Of a DNA stretch of 50,662 nt, positions 26,388-36,285 are shown in pieces. A program made the translations under genes and the position numbers. Within the stretch, counting starts at the first letter, position 1, and each line of letters begins with the position of its first letter. The notes beneath the pieces are model-generated. The model was given only the letters and a program-made list of their open reading frames with translations. It did not search any database and was not told the DNA's origin. The stretch is from an uncultured cyanobacterium (GTDB lineage: Bacteria; Cyanobacteriota; Cyanobacteriia; Cyanobacteriales; Microcystaceae), in the NCBI GenBank assembly GCA_903869185.1, contig CAIPYC010000025.1:1-50662 (forward strand). Reading direction: 5' to 3'.

Positions 26388-28424
26388 TTAAAGTTCATCG
26401 ATGAATCTTGCGGTTAGACAATAGGGGCAGTCCAACCATTCTGGATTAAGGTCTCCTTTGCAATTACGGCAGATCATGCTATTTTTTCGTCTGGATTTTA
26501 GCTCTGATTCTAATCCCGAATCGGTAAAGATCACACGCTCTACTTCTTCTAAAGTTGTATAACCTTGTTTTACCAAATTCAAGCTGTAAGTAAGCAAGGT
26601 AATCATACCCTCATCCACGGCAGATTCCTTGATTCTCTCCGCGCTCGCCCCTTGGTTAATTAATTTTTCTATTGTTTCTGTCATAAGCATAACCTCATAG
26701 ACGCCGATCCTACCCTTATAACCACTGCCATGACAACTTGGACAGAGGGTCTCTTTGCTCATAGCTATGGGTATCTGTTCTGCCGTTAGGGTATTTGCTC
26801 TATAGAAAAAGACATCTGCCCCTTCTTGGCTGACAACGATAAATCCATAATGGGCTAATTCTTCCTTGCTTGGACCATATGGAATTCGACAATCTACACA
26901 AATTTTTCTAACTAGTCTTTGTGCAAGAATCGCTGAGATAGAACCAGAAATCAGAAAAGTATCCAATCCCATTTCTTCTAAACGGGCAATTGCCCCTGCG
27001 GCATCATTGGTGTGTAGAGTTGTCAAAACCAAATGTCCTGTCAGCGAAGCCTCGAGAGCTGTTTTTGCTGTTTCCTTGTCCCTTGTTTCCCCCACTAGGA
27101 TAATATCTGGATCCTGTCGTAAAAATGAGCGCAAGACTGAAGCAAAATCCATTCCCTTTTCCCGAACAACCTGAACCTGGGTGATACCGGGCAAAGAATA
27201 TTCAATAGGATCTTCTACAGTACAAATATTGACGGACTGATCATTGCGCTCTGCCAAAATTGAATAAAGTGTAGTTGACTTTCCTGAGCCTGTCGGACCA
27301 GTTACCAAAATCAATCCATAGGGCCTTGAGGAAATTGAGCGCACATCTTCTAGGATTTTTGGATCAGTGATCAACTTGTCTAGCCCAAGCTGGGTAGAAT
27401 GATTATCTAAAATCCTCAAAACAATCTTTTCCCCATATCTACTAGGTAGAGTGCTGACCCTGAAGTCTATTTTGCGTCCTTGGAAAATTCGGCGGATCTT
27501 GCCATCTTGCGGCAACCGTTTTTCGGCAATATCGAGATCTGCCATAATTTTAAAACGGGCTACCAATGGTTGAGCAATTCTTTTAGGCAGTGGATTAATA
27601 CTTTGATGTAGTACTCCATCTTTGCGCAGACGGACTCTGACATAATCTTCCTGCGGCTCAAAATGTATATCAGATGCATCATCCTGTAAGGCTTTAGCCA
27701 GAATCTTGTTGACCAAATTGATAATTGGCGCATCAGCAGCCTGTTTTAATGCGAGATCATCGTCTTGTTCCTCTTGCTCTTGGGGAATCGAAATTTCTAA
27801 GTCGAGATATACATTGGTCAAATCTGCCAGGTTAGAGAGTTCCTGATCTTTTAAAGTCTTTTCAAAGGTGCTTTGAAGAAATAAGTCGGCTTCAAAATAT
27901 CGCTCCAGTAGTTTTTCATAATCCTCTCTTGTTATAACTACCCTCTGGAGTTGTATTTCCTTTGGTCTTAAAACCCGATTGAGATCATCTTGGGCTTCAA
28001 GATCATCAGGCGCTGTCATAGCCACTACAACTGTCTGTTGTTCACCTGGCAACATCTTAATGGGAAATAGCCTGTAACGACGGCAAATATCGATTGATAT
28101 CAGGTCACTAACCAAATGGGACATTTTGGTTTCATCTACCACATCGACATCTAGATCCAGAGGCTCGAGACCGTAAACAATCTTGAGCTCAAACAGTCTT
28201 GTTTTTTTATACTGTCTAAGTAGTTCTGGCGGTAAGCTCGATCCGGTGATCGAAGCAAGCACATCTGTGAGCAGTTGCCCTGAAGAATGAGATTCCTGCA
28301 AAGCCTGTTGCATTTGTTCGGCCGAGACATAGCCGGATTCGACCAACTTATTACCAAAGAGGGAAAACTGATTGCGCAGGGCGACAGCGCGAGAACGTCT
28401 GTTGGAAAAGATAGAATAGTTCAT
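26388..28424 (-). CDS. pilB: Type IV pilus extension ATPase PilB with C-terminal zinc ribbon
   Basis: The 678-residue GspE-type ATPase has an MshEN-like N-terminal half (about 20-175), then SDIHFEPQEDYVRVRLRKDG, Walker A GPTGSGKS at about 376-383, DPIEYSLPG, Walker B DPDIILVGETRD, TLHTNDAAGAI, and the internal tetracysteine domain (CVDC and CPSC). After the ATPase core an extra CxxC-x10-CxxC ribbon ends the protein (Cys652/655 and Cys666/669). It powers pilus assembly. It heads the pil operon and diverges from the chaperone operon over 193 bp. Confidence 0.95.
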   Translation of the reverse strand: MNYSIFSNRRSRAVALRNQFSLFGNKLVESGYVSAEQMQQALQESHSSGQLLTDVLASITGSSLPPELLRQYKKTRLFELKIVYGLEPLDLDVDVVDETKMSHLVSDLISIDICRRYRLFPIKMLPGEQQTVVVAMTAPDDLEAQDDLNRVLRPKEIQLQRVVITREDYEKLLERYFEADLFLQSTFEKTLKDQELSNLADLTNVYLDLEISIPQEQEEQDDDLALKQAADAPIINLVNKILAKALQDDASDIHFEPQEDYVRVRLRKDGVLHQSINPLPKRIAQPLVARFKIMADLDIAEKRLPQDGKIRRIFQGRKIDFRVSTLPSRYGEKIVLRILDNHSTQLGLDKLITDPKILEDVRSISSRPYGLILVTGPTGSGKSTTLYSILAERNDQSVNICTVEDPIEYSLPGITQVQVVREKGMDFASVLRSFLRQDPDIILVGETRDKETAKTALEASLTGHLVLTTLHTNDAAGAIARLEEMGLDTFLISGSISAILAQRLVRKICVDCRIPYGPSKEELAHYGFIVVSQEGADVFFYRANTLTAEQIPIAMSKETLCPSCHGSGYKGRIGVYEVMLMTETIEKLINQGASAERIKESAVDEGMITLLTYSLNLVKQGYTTLEEVERVIFTDSGLESELKSRRKNSMICRNCKGDLNPEWLDCPYCLTARFIDEL

Positions 28425-28617
28425 AAATACGTTGTAGGGTAGAAGCCGACGATTCTAAAATGTATAGCCAGTACTCCGAAAATATATCTCTTTTAAACCA
28501 AAACAGTTAAGAAGTACTGATTTCTTCAAATGATTACTGATGATGTTAAATTAAAAATACTAAAAAATCAACACAGATTCGCGACAAAACATTATTGTTC
28601 CATAATAAACGAACTCC

Positions 28618-29310
28618 ATGAATAACGAAAACAAAAACTCGGACAAAATTGAAACCAACTCGGCTATTGCTCAAGATGAAATTACTATAGAGCTAGAACC
28701 ATTTACAGAAGAGGCTCAGGATACTATGCAGGAAGCTCATGTCGAAGAAGTCACACCTCAAGAGGATGATATAAATGCCATTATTAGTGTTTTACAGGCT
28801 GAAATCAGCAACCTTAGAGGGCTACTGGAGGAACAAAGCCAAAAAGCAGAACAATACAAGAAGCAGTATTTAACCATTGCAGCTGATTTTGAGAATTTTC
28901 GCAAGAGAACAGAAAAAGAAAAAGAAGAGCAGGAGATAAAGGGAAAAAGACAGACTATAGTTGAGTTACTCTCTGTTGTTGACAATTTCGAAAGAGCAAG
29001 GGTTCAGATTAAACCAGATACTGACGGTGAAACTGCAATTCACAAGAGTTATCAAGGAGTCTACAAAAATCTGGTAGATGGGCTAAAAAAACTTGGAGTT
29101 TCAGCTATGCGGCCTGAGGGAGAAATCTTTAATCCTCAGTACCATGAGGCAATGCTCAGGGAATCTACTGATGAGCATCCTGAAGGTACGGTAATTGAGC
29201 AACTGGTGCGCGGCTATACCTTGAATGATCAGGTGCTACGTCATGCCATGGTCAAAGTGGCTGCACCACTGGAGATTCCCACTCATCCCCAAGAGGAAAA
29301 TCAAACCTAG
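28618..29310 (+). CDS. grpE: Nucleotide exchange factor GrpE
   Basis: The 230-residue protein has an acidic, probably disordered N-terminus (about 1-55), a long coiled coil (about 60-110) that includes [14 protein letters not shown], and a beta domain with the family signature [17 protein letters not shown] and later [19 protein letters not shown]. It releases ADP from DnaK. It leads a grpE-dnaK-dnaJ-tusA-rsgA group with an 18-bp gap to dnaK. I see no CIRCE inverted repeat in the 193-bp upstream region; a CATAAT at 28601-28606 is a weak -10 candidate. Confidence 0.97.
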   Translation: MNNENKNSDKIETNSAIAQDEITIELEPFTEEAQDTMQEAHVEEVTPQEDDINAIISVLQAEISNLRGLLEEQSQKAEQYKKQYLTIAADFENFRKRTEKEKEEQEIKGKRQTIVELLSVVDNFERARVQIKPDTDGETAIHKSYQGVYKNLVDGLKKLGVSAMRPEGEIFNPQYHEAMLRESTDEHPEGTVIEQLVRGYTLNDQVLRHAMVKVAAPLEIPTHPQEENQT

Positions 29311-29328
29311 TAAATTCAGCAAAAGTAT

Positions 29329-31311
29329 ATGGGTAAAGTTATTGGAATTGATCTGGGAACTACCAACAGTTGCGTATCTGTCTTGGAAGGAGGCAAGCCT
29401 GTCATTATTCCTAATAGCGAAGGGTCTAGGCTCACCCCCAGTATAGTGGGCTTCGACAAATCCAACCAGAGACTAGTTGGTGAACTGGCCAAGCGTCAGT
29501 CCGTTTCCAATGCTGAAAATACTATCTACAGTATTAAAAGATTTATCGGTAAACGCTGGGAAGATACTGTAGAAGATAGAAACCGTGTCCCCTACAAATG
29601 TGTCGCGGGGAGAAATCAGATGCTGGATGTACAAATCAGGGATAAGGTCTTCACTCCCCAAGAGATATCTGCTATTATCTTGCAGAAACTTAAACGAGAT
29701 GCAGAGATCTATCTCAACGATAAAATCACTAAAGCTGTCATAACTGTTCCAGCGTATTTTACCGACTCACAGAGACAGGCAACTAAGGACTCTGGCGCAA
29801 TCGCAGGACTGGATGTTTTGCGTATTATCAATGAACCAACTGCTGCTGCCCTAGCTTATGGCTTGGACAAGGGAGGTCAAGAGCATTTTGTATTAGTCTA
29901 CGACCTTGGCGGAGGTACTTTTGATGTATCGATTCTTCTTCTGGGTAATGGAGTTTTTGAAGTCAAAGCAACCTCTGGTAACAATCATCTTGGTGGAGAT
30001 GATATAGATGCCTTGATAGTAGATTGGCTGGTCGATGATTTTCTCACAAGCGAGGGGATCAATATTCGAGAAGATAAAATGGCTATGCAAAGGCTAAAAG
30101 AAGCTGCTGAAAAGGCCAAAATAGAACTTTCTACCCTGCGAAGTACCTCAATCAATTTACCATTTATTGCGGCCGATAATCTAGGACCTAAGCATCTCGA
30201 TGTCGAACTAGACAGAACCAAGTTTGAAGAGCTATGCCGGAGATTGATAGAATCAACTTTGATTCCTGTTAATCAGGCATTGAAGGATTCTAATCTGCAG
30301 CCTCAAGATATTCAGAAAGTTCTGTTGGTAGGAGGTGTTACCCGAATGCCGATAGTACAGAAAATTCTACAGAAAATTTTCCTTCCTAGTCAAATTGAGC
30401 GCACAGTAAATCCGGACGAAGCTGTTGCTTTGGGAGCGGCTATTCAAGCTGCGGTTATTGACGGGGAAGTTGAAGATGTTCTGTTACTCGATGTAACCCC
30501 ACTTTCATTGGGAATTGAAACCTTAGGCGAGGTATTTACTAAAATCATTGATAGAAATACTACCATTCCGACCAGTAAATCGCAGATTTTTTCTACCGCC
30601 GCTGATGGACAAACTTCGGTGGAGATCCATGTTCTTCAGGGCGAAAGAGCAATGTCCAAGGATAACTACAGCCTGGGCAGATTTGTCCTTACCGGAATAC
30701 CACCGACACCTCGCGGAGTTCCTGAAATTGAGGTCTTTTTTGATATAGATGTCAACGGTATCATCAAGGTGACTGCTATTGACAAGGGAACTGCCAAAGA
30801 GCAGAAAATCACAATCAAGAGTACTGGTGGATTACAAGGCAATGAGATTGAAAGAATGCGACATGAAGCAGACAAGTTTGCCGAGCAGGATCGCCAAGTA
30901 CTCAAATTTATTGAATTAAAAAATCAGGCTGATGGTCTTTTCCAAACCTACGAAACAACGATTAGAGAAAATGGGCATCTGATTTCTCAAGACGACAAAA
31001 TTGAAGCTGAAAATAGAAAAAATTCTTTGGCTGTGGCATTGGAGAAAGGTTCTTCTGAGACAATACAGCCTCTTCTGGATCAATTCAAAGAACATCTGAT
31101 GTATTTGGGAAATGCATTATATACAAATAGCAAGGTCTCTAAATATGATTCATCTGATGTAAATCTAGAGACCTCCAGTATAGTAACAAGCCTCAGCCAG
31201 TTGATTTCAGAAATTGACTATAATCCATTTCAAGTTGATGAACCACCAATGACCGGGTTCGATTTTGACTTGGATGAAACTATTGCAAATGACTACGAAA
31301 CTATAGACTGA
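29329..31311 (+). CDS. dnaK: Hsp70 chaperone DnaK
   Basis: The 660-residue protein has all three Hsp70 signatures: [14 protein letters not shown] at the start, [14 protein letters not shown] in the middle and [14 protein letters not shown] near residue 340; the linker [17 protein letters not shown] leads into the substrate domain. The tail ends acidic ([17 protein letters not shown]) and lacks the classic EEVD-like or Gly-rich bacterial end. Cyanobacteria have several DnaK paralogs, and the position after grpE suggests the DnaK1 type, an inference from synteny. It works with the adjacent GrpE and DnaJ. Confidence 0.97.
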   Translation: MGKVIGIDLGTTNSCVSVLEGGKPVIIPNSEGSRLTPSIVGFDKSNQRLVGELAKRQSVSNAENTIYSIKRFIGKRWEDTVEDRNRVPYKCVAGRNQMLDVQIRDKVFTPQEISAIILQKLKRDAEIYLNDKITKAVITVPAYFTDSQRQATKDSGAIAGLDVLRIINEPTAAALAYGLDKGGQEHFVLVYDLGGGTFDVSILLLGNGVFEVKATSGNNHLGGDDIDALIVDWLVDDFLTSEGINIREDKMAMQRLKEAAEKAKIELSTLRSTSINLPFIAADNLGPKHLDVELDRTKFEELCRRLIESTLIPVNQALKDSNLQPQDIQKVLLVGGVTRMPIVQKILQKIFLPSQIERTVNPDEAVALGAAIQAAVIDGEVEDVLLLDVTPLSLGIETLGEVFTKIIDRNTTIPTSKSQIFSTAADGQTSVEIHVLQGERAMSKDNYSLGRFVLTGIPPTPRGVPEIEVFFDIDVNGIIKVTAIDKGTAKEQKITIKSTGGLQGNEIERMRHEADKFAEQDRQVLKFIELKNQADGLFQTYETTIRENGHLISQDDKIEAENRKNSLAVALEKGSSETIQPLLDQFKEHLMYLGNALYTNSKVSKYDSSDVNLETSSIVTSLSQLISEIDYNPFQVDEPPMTGFDFDLDETIANDYETID

Positions 31312-31385
31312 GCAGAAAGTCCAAAAATTTGTTAGAGTTCAATTTAGACCTTTTTATATTTTCACATTTTTAGCCTCTTGATTCT

Positions 31386-32522
31386 ATGCCAGGTGACTAT
31401 TACCAAATTCTGAACGTACCGCGCGATGCCAGCAAGGAAGATGTCAAGCAAGCCTTTCGTCGTCTTGCTCGAAAGTACCATCCTGATGTCAATAAGGAAG
31501 AAGGAGCTGAAGACCGATTTAAAGAGATTAATCGTGCTTATGAAGTTCTCTCAGATCCTGAAACCAAAGCTCGATATGATCGTTTTGGCGAAGCTGGTGT
31601 ATCGTCTGGAGCGGGCGGACCTGGCTATGAGTATTCTGCCGACATGGGTGGGTTTGCGGATATTTTTGAAACTATTTTCAATGGATTTGGTGGAATGGGC
31701 ACAGCGCCCAGTGAAAGAAAACGCAGAGGTGGACCGGTTGCCGGTGACGATCTGCGGCTAGATCTCAAGCTCTCTTTTCGTGAGGCTATTTTTGGCGGGG
31801 AAAAGGAAGTCCGTATTCCCCATTTGGAATCTTGCCAAGTCTGTCGCGGTAGCGGAGCTAAAGTGGGAACAGGAGTTAAATCCTGCACTACCTGCAGTGG
31901 ATCTGGGCAGGTTAGGCGTACTACTCGCACTCCGTTTGGAAGTTTTGCCCAGGTAACAACCTGTCCCACCTGTAATGGTTCTGGGGAAATGATTGAAGAA
32001 AAATGTGTATCCTGTGGTGGAGCAGGTCGCAAGCAGGAAAACAAAAAACTCAAGATAACCATACCAGCCGGTGTAGACAGTGGTACTCGCTTGCGTGTGG
32101 CCAATGAAGGAGATGCTGGACTCAAAGGCGGTAACTCGGGAGATCTTTATGTGTATGTTTTTGTCGAGTCTGATCCCGAATTCAGGCGCAATGGACTCAA
32201 CATAGAATCAGAGACGACCATAAGCTACCTTCAAGCTATCTTGGGAGCACGGGTGATGGTTAATACTGTTGACGGAGAGGAGATTCTGACAATACCTCCT
32301 GGTACCCAGCCCAATACAACACTAATACTAGAGAACAAAGGTGTTCCAAAGTTAGGTAATGCAGTAGCCAGGGGAAATCATTTAATTACCGTTAAGATAT
32401 CTATACCTTCACGTCTCAATGCAGAAGAGCGTAAATTATTGGAAGAATTGGCAAAAATCAAAGGTGAACAGACCAGTAAGGGCGGACTAGAAGGTTTTCT
32501 GGGAGGATTTTTCCATAAATGA
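31386..32522 (+). CDS. dnaJ: Type I co-chaperone DnaJ
   Basis: The 378-residue protein has a J domain with HPD ([10 protein letters not shown]), a short Gly-rich linker, four CxxCxGxG-type zinc repeats ([24 protein letters not shown] and CVSCGGAG), and the C-terminal peptide-binding domains. This is the full Hsp40 type I layout. It stimulates DnaK's ATPase and delivers substrates. A 74-bp gap separates it from dnaK, so a separate promoter is possible. Its stop overlaps the tusA start as ATGA (32519-32522), implying coupled translation. Confidence 0.97.
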   Translation: MPGDYYQILNVPRDASKEDVKQAFRRLARKYHPDVNKEEGAEDRFKEINRAYEVLSDPETKARYDRFGEAGVSSGAGGPGYEYSADMGGFADIFETIFNGFGGMGTAPSERKRRGGPVAGDDLRLDLKLSFREAIFGGEKEVRIPHLESCQVCRGSGAKVGTGVKSCTTCSGSGQVRRTTRTPFGSFAQVTTCPTCNGSGEMIEEKCVSCGGAGRKQENKKLKITIPAGVDSGTRLRVANEGDAGLKGGNSGDLYVYVFVESDPEFRRNGLNIESETTISYLQAILGARVMVNTVDGEEILTIPPGTQPNTTLILENKGVPKLGNAVARGNHLITVKISIPSRLNAEERKLLEELAKIKGEQTSKGGLEGFLGGFFHK

Positions 32523-32749
32523 ACATTTCCCCACTGATCGATCTTAGGGGTACCCCCTGTCCTCTCAACTTTATCAGAACCAAGCTGAAATTAGAACAAA
32601 TGCAGCCGGGAACTGTTTTGGAAGTTTGGTTGGATTCAGGAGAGCCCATAGAACAGGTTCCCGATAGTTTGAAGATGGAAGGCTATGTGGTCAATGAAAT
32701 TGTACCAGAGCAGGAGTTTTTTAAACTAAAAGTTCTGCGTCCTGCGTGA
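32519..32749 (+). CDS. TusA/SirA-like sulfurtransferase-family protein
   Basis: The 76-residue protein of the TusA fold has [20 protein letters not shown], in which the usual C-P-x-P motif is C-P-L-N. The active-site Cys is kept, but the second proline is Asn, as in the cyanobacterial subgroup found in this operon. The function of that subgroup is unknown; TusA proteins carry persulfide sulfur for tRNA thiolation or cofactor synthesis. It overlaps dnaJ upstream (ATGA) and rsgA downstream (GTGA), each by 4 bp, so it sits in a translationally coupled chaperone/ribosome-assembly operon. Confidence 0.85.
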   Translation: MNISPLIDLRGTPCPLNFIRTKLKLEQMQPGTVLEVWLDSGEPIEQVPDSLKMEGYVVNEIVPEQEFFKLKVLRPA

Positions 32750-33774
32750 GTCAATATCAAGGTACTGTTATATCCGCTCTAGCCAATTTCTATTGGGTTT
32801 TTTTGGAGGAGTTAGATGGTTATTTTCTCTGCACCCGTCGTTCTCTTCTCAAAAAAATTGGCAAGTCTATCTTAGTTGGGGATCTGGTTATAGTTGAGGA
32901 GCTTGATTATAAGTCCCATAGCGCTGTTATAAGTCAGGTTTTTCCTCGATCATCTATCTTGAAAAGACCGCCAATGGCCAATGCCAGTCAAATCTTACTG
33001 TTTTTTGCTCTAGCGGATCCGCCTCTTGACCCCTGGCAATTGAGTCGTTTTTTAATTAAAACCGAATCTACCCACGTCCCGGTGTCTCTTTGTCTCAATA
33101 AAACAGATCTCGTAAGCCAAGAGCAAGCTTGGCAATGGCAGCAAAGACTTCAAGGTTGGGGTTATCAACCTCTGCTCGTCAGTCTTTCCCGCCAAGAGGG
33201 GATCGAACAGCTTGCCAGTTATTTACTCAACGAAATTACAATTCTCTCTGGTCCTTCTGGTGTAGGCAAGTCTAGTTTAATCAATGCCTTGGTCTTAGAT
33301 TCCAGTCAAAAGGTTGCCCATGTTTCCGGTAAATTACACAGAGGTCGCCATACTACTCGGCATGTTGAATTGTTTAAATTACCCAATGGCGGAATGTTGG
33401 CCGATTCGCCCGGTTTTAATCAAGCTGATCTAGAATGTAGCCCGGGTGATCTGGCTCAATTCTTTCCAGAGGTCAAACCACGGTTGGGTCAATGTCAATT
33501 CAGCAACTGTCTCCATCGCGAAGAGCCTAATTGTGCAATCAGAGGAAATTGGGAACGTTATGAGCACTATTTACAGTTTTTGAGTGAGGTTCTCACTGAA
33601 GGGATTCCAGAGAGTCGAGAGTCTACTTTCAAGGTTAAAATGGGATACCAGGGTATCAAACACTTTGAACCAAAGCTGGAGTTTAAAAAATATCGCCAAA
33701 ATTCCCGCAAGCAAAGACAACAAGATTTACAACATCTCTATCGACAAGATGAAGATTCCCAATTAGATTTTTAA
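32746..33774 (+). CDS. rsgA: Ribosome small subunit biogenesis GTPase RsgA (YjeQ)
   Basis: The 342-residue circularly permuted GTPase shows the motifs in the order G4 (SLCLNKTDLV), G1 (LSGPSGVGKSSLIN) and G3 (LADSPGFNQ), after an N-terminal OB domain. The C-terminal zinc site GQCQFSNCLHREEPNCAI is present (Cys, Cys, His, Cys). It acts late in 30S maturation. The start codon is GTG at 32746, overlapping the tusA stop as GTGA. The basic, Gln-rich tail (RKQRQQDLQHLYRQDE) is usual for cyanobacterial members. Confidence 0.96.
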   Translation: MSQYQGTVISALANFYWVFLEELDGYFLCTRRSLLKKIGKSILVGDLVIVEELDYKSHSAVISQVFPRSSILKRPPMANASQILLFFALADPPLDPWQLSRFLIKTESTHVPVSLCLNKTDLVSQEQAWQWQQRLQGWGYQPLLVSLSRQEGIEQLASYLLNEITILSGPSGVGKSSLINALVLDSSQKVAHVSGKLHRGRHTTRHVELFKLPNGGMLADSPGFNQADLECSPGDLAQFFPEVKPRLGQCQFSNCLHREEPNCAIRGNWERYEHYLQFLSEVLTEGIPESRESTFKVKMGYQGIKHFEPKLEFKKYRQNSRKQRQQDLQHLYRQDEDSQLDF

Positions 33775-33778
33775 TTTT

Positions 33779-34234
33779 ATGATACCAACATGGCTAGTAC
33801 TTGGAACTATCACTTTTTTGATGTCCTTTTTGATCAATCGACTCAATGCCAGTGAAGTCAGTTGGTTTAATCGACTGGTTCGTCCGCGTTGGTTAACCTT
33901 TGAAAGAATTATTCCTTTTATCTGGATTTTTATATTTACCACTTTAGTGGCATCGGCTACCCTGGTTTGGGATAATGGCTCCAAAAGCCTGCCATTGATG
34001 GGTCTTTATCTTCTTTTACAGTCGGTCACCCTCTCTTATACACCTGTAATTTGTAAATTACATAGCTTGAAGGCCGGGGTAATGATTGGACTGGTGGGTT
34101 TTATTCTTAGTCTGGCTATTGCCGTTCTAGTTTTTCCTATCAACAATGGCGCATTTTTGCTAATGCTACCCTATCTATTCTGGAGTCCTATCGGTACTGT
34201 GATAACCTGGCTAATGATTCCTCTCAATCGCTAG
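33779..34234 (+). CDS. TspO/MBR family membrane protein
   Basis: The 151-residue protein has five predicted helices and begins with a helix followed by VSWFNRLVRPRWLTFERIIPFIWIF, matching the TspO pattern in which the first loop reads W-Y-x-x-L-x-K-P-x-W and leads into P-x-x-x-x-W. TspO proteins bind tetrapyrroles and other hydrophobic ligands and act in stress signalling. The family match is to the cyanobacterial TspO-like subgroup, which is divergent, so ligand binding is uncertain. It starts 4 bp after rsgA and may be cotranscribed. Confidence 0.75.
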   Translation: MIPTWLVLGTITFLMSFLINRLNASEVSWFNRLVRPRWLTFERIIPFIWIFIFTTLVASATLVWDNGSKSLPLMGLYLLLQSVTLSYTPVICKLHSLKAGVMIGLVGFILSLAIAVLVFPINNGAFLLMLPYLFWSPIGTVITWLMIPLNR

Positions 34235-34314
34235 AAATTTCCGGAGATTGAAGTTAGTCCTGGCTGAATTATGATAATATCTTAATGAAAGTTTAAAAAA
34301 GTTATGAAAATTAA

Positions 34315-35295
34315 ATGAAATTACTTGTCGTTGGTGCTACAGGCACCCTTGGGAGGCAGGTAGCCCGATACGCCATAGACCAAGGGCATCAGGTATTTTG
34401 CCTAGTTAGGAATCTTAAAAAAGCGGCTTTTCTAAAGGAATGGGGCGCCCAGTTGATAGAGGGAGATTTCTGTAAACCGCAAACCTTACCGGCGGCCCTA
34501 GATGAGATTGAAGCGGTCATAGATGCTGCTACTTCCCGTCCGACCGACTCAATGAGTATTAAGAAAATTGACTGGGATGGCAAAGTAAACTTGATTCAGT
34601 CAGTCTCTAAGGCTGGAATTAAAAGATATATATTTTTTTCGATTTTGGGCGCGGAAAAATATCCCAATGTTCCTCTGATGGATATCAAGAACTGTACAGA
34701 AAAATTTTTAGCCCAAACCGATCTAGACTATACAATACTTAGTCCTTGTGGTTTTATGCAGGGTTTAATTGGTCAATATGCTATACCTATTATAGAAAAC
34801 CAAGGTATCTGGATTACAGGGGAAAGTTCAGCTATAGCCTATATGGATTCGCAAGATGTAGCAAAATTTGCCGTGCGCGCGCTAGATGTTCCAGCTACCA
34901 TTGGTAAAAGCTATCCAGTAGTAGGATCGAGAGCCTGGAAGCCAGAAGAGATAATCGCTCTATGCGAAAGACTTTCAGGACAAGATGCCAAAATATTTCG
35001 TGTGCCAAATGGTTTCTTGCGGGTTATGTACAGATTGGCCTACTCTTTTAAATGGACGTTAAATATTGCCGATCGTCTTGCCTTTGCTGAGGTATTGGCT
35101 AGTGGTGATGAGATCAATGCTCCTATGGCAAATGTATATGAAGTATTTGGACTAGATCCCAAAGAAAATACTACACTGGAGTCTTATTTCGGTGAGTACT
35201 TTGGTCGCATTTTGAAAAAGCTTAAGGAAATTGGCTACGAAAAAAACAAGAATAAAAAAAAGCAGAAAAAAAGTCCTTTCAAAAGTAAAGTTTAA
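34315..35295 (+). CDS. ycf39: Ycf39/HCF244-type NAD(P)-binding photosystem II assembly factor
   Basis: The 326-residue atypical short-chain dehydrogenase (NmrA-like) starts MKLLVVGATGTLGRQVARYA, the dinucleotide-binding loop, and continues CLVRNLKKAAFLKEWGA and later YTILSPCGFMQGLIGQYAIP, all matching the Ycf39 family. These proteins help make and insert D1 and chlorophyll during early PSII reaction-centre assembly. The catalytic YxxxK of true reductases is not apparent. The last 17 or so residues are a lysine-rich extension (KNKNKKKQKKSPFKSKV) that I do not recall from most homologs. Confidence 0.9.
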   Translation: MKLLVVGATGTLGRQVARYAIDQGHQVFCLVRNLKKAAFLKEWGAQLIEGDFCKPQTLPAALDEIEAVIDAATSRPTDSMSIKKIDWDGKVNLIQSVSKAGIKRYIFFSILGAEKYPNVPLMDIKNCTEKFLAQTDLDYTILSPCGFMQGLIGQYAIPIIENQGIWITGESSAIAYMDSQDVAKFAVRALDVPATIGKSYPVVGSRAWKPEEIIALCERLSGQDAKIFRVPNGFLRVMYRLAYSFKWTLNIADRLAFAEVLASGDEINAPMANVYEVFGLDPKENTTLESYFGEYFGRILKKLKEIGYEKNKNKKKQKKSPFKSKV

Positions 35296-35323
35296 AAATA
35301 AAGTTTAGGATAAATGTATTATT

Positions 35324-36229
35324 GTGGCAAAGGTCGGCATAATCTATAACGATATTAAACCGATCGCCTATAAGGTTGCTCAGCAATTACAACAAAAGCT
35401 ATTATCTCTTGGCGCCGAGGTTTTCTTGTCCACTGGCAGCGGTGGAATACTTGGCTATTCAGAGCCTGGCCGGCCCGTCTGCTATGTGCGCATTGAAGAT
35501 GTCATACCAGCTCACTTTGATGAGGATCTTGATTTTGCCATAGTCCTGGGAGGAGATGGGACGGTTCTCTCGGGATTGAGACAGCTGGCTCCCAAGGGAA
35601 TACCAGTTCTTACCGTCAATACTGGGCATATGGGTTTTCTAACCGAGGTATATTCTGATCAACTCCTTGTGATCATTGAAGATCTTCTCAATGGTCATTA
35701 TGAAATTGAAGAGAGATCAATGCTCACAGTCAAACTTCTTCGTGGTGAATCAGTACTATGGGAGGCTCTCTCGCTCAATGAGGTTGTCCTACACAGAGAA
35801 GCTCTCACCAGTATGTGTCATTTTGAGATTCAAATCGGCGACCACGCACCTGTAGATATTGCTGCCGATGGGGTAATCCTTGCCACTCCTACCGGTTCTA
35901 CTGCCTATTGCCTCAGTGCTGGTGGTCCAGTGGTCACCCCTGATGTTCCAGTATTGCAATTGGTGCCTATATGTCCTCATTCTTTAGCCTCACGGGCTCT
36001 TGTATTTTCTGATAAACAAAAGATTAAGATCTATCCAGCTACTCCCAATCGGATGATGGTGGTGGTTGATGGTAACGCAGGTTGTTATGTTTTGCCGGAA
36101 GATCACATAGAAGCCCAGCGTTCTCCCTACAGCGCCCGTTTTATTCGTCTTCAATCTCCAGAGTTTTTCCGAATTCTCAGGGAGAAATTAGGATGGGGCT
36201 TACCTCATATTGCCAAACCCAAGCTCTGA
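35324..36229 (+). CDS. nadK: NAD kinase
   Basis: The 301-residue protein carries the diagnostic [11 protein letters not shown] loop ([10 protein letters not shown]), [32 protein letters not shown] and [20 protein letters not shown]. It phosphorylates NAD to NADP with ATP. Start is GTG at 35324; the N-terminal [20 protein letters not shown] strand directly follows. Cyanobacteria commonly keep two NAD kinases, and the insert with [14 protein letters not shown] fits the group of about 305 residues. It follows ycf39 by 28 bp on the same strand. Confidence 0.96.
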   Translation: MAKVGIIYNDIKPIAYKVAQQLQQKLLSLGAEVFLSTGSGGILGYSEPGRPVCYVRIEDVIPAHFDEDLDFAIVLGGDGTVLSGLRQLAPKGIPVLTVNTGHMGFLTEVYSDQLLVIIEDLLNGHYEIEERSMLTVKLLRGESVLWEALSLNEVVLHREALTSMCHFEIQIGDHAPVDIAADGVILATPTGSTAYCLSAGGPVVTPDVPVLQLVPICPHSLASRALVFSDKQKIKIYPATPNRMMVVVDGNAGCYVLPEDHIEAQRSPYSARFIRLQSPEFFRILREKLGWGLPHIAKPKL

Positions 36230-36285
36230 CTTTATGCTCTTGGTGAACATTTCTATCAGGGGAATTGCCTATCCCGAGCTGACGG

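Noticed and set aside
28425-28617. CIRCE element for heat-shock control of grpE-dnaK-dnaJ
   Set aside because: No TTAGCACTC inverted repeat is visible in the 193-bp region.
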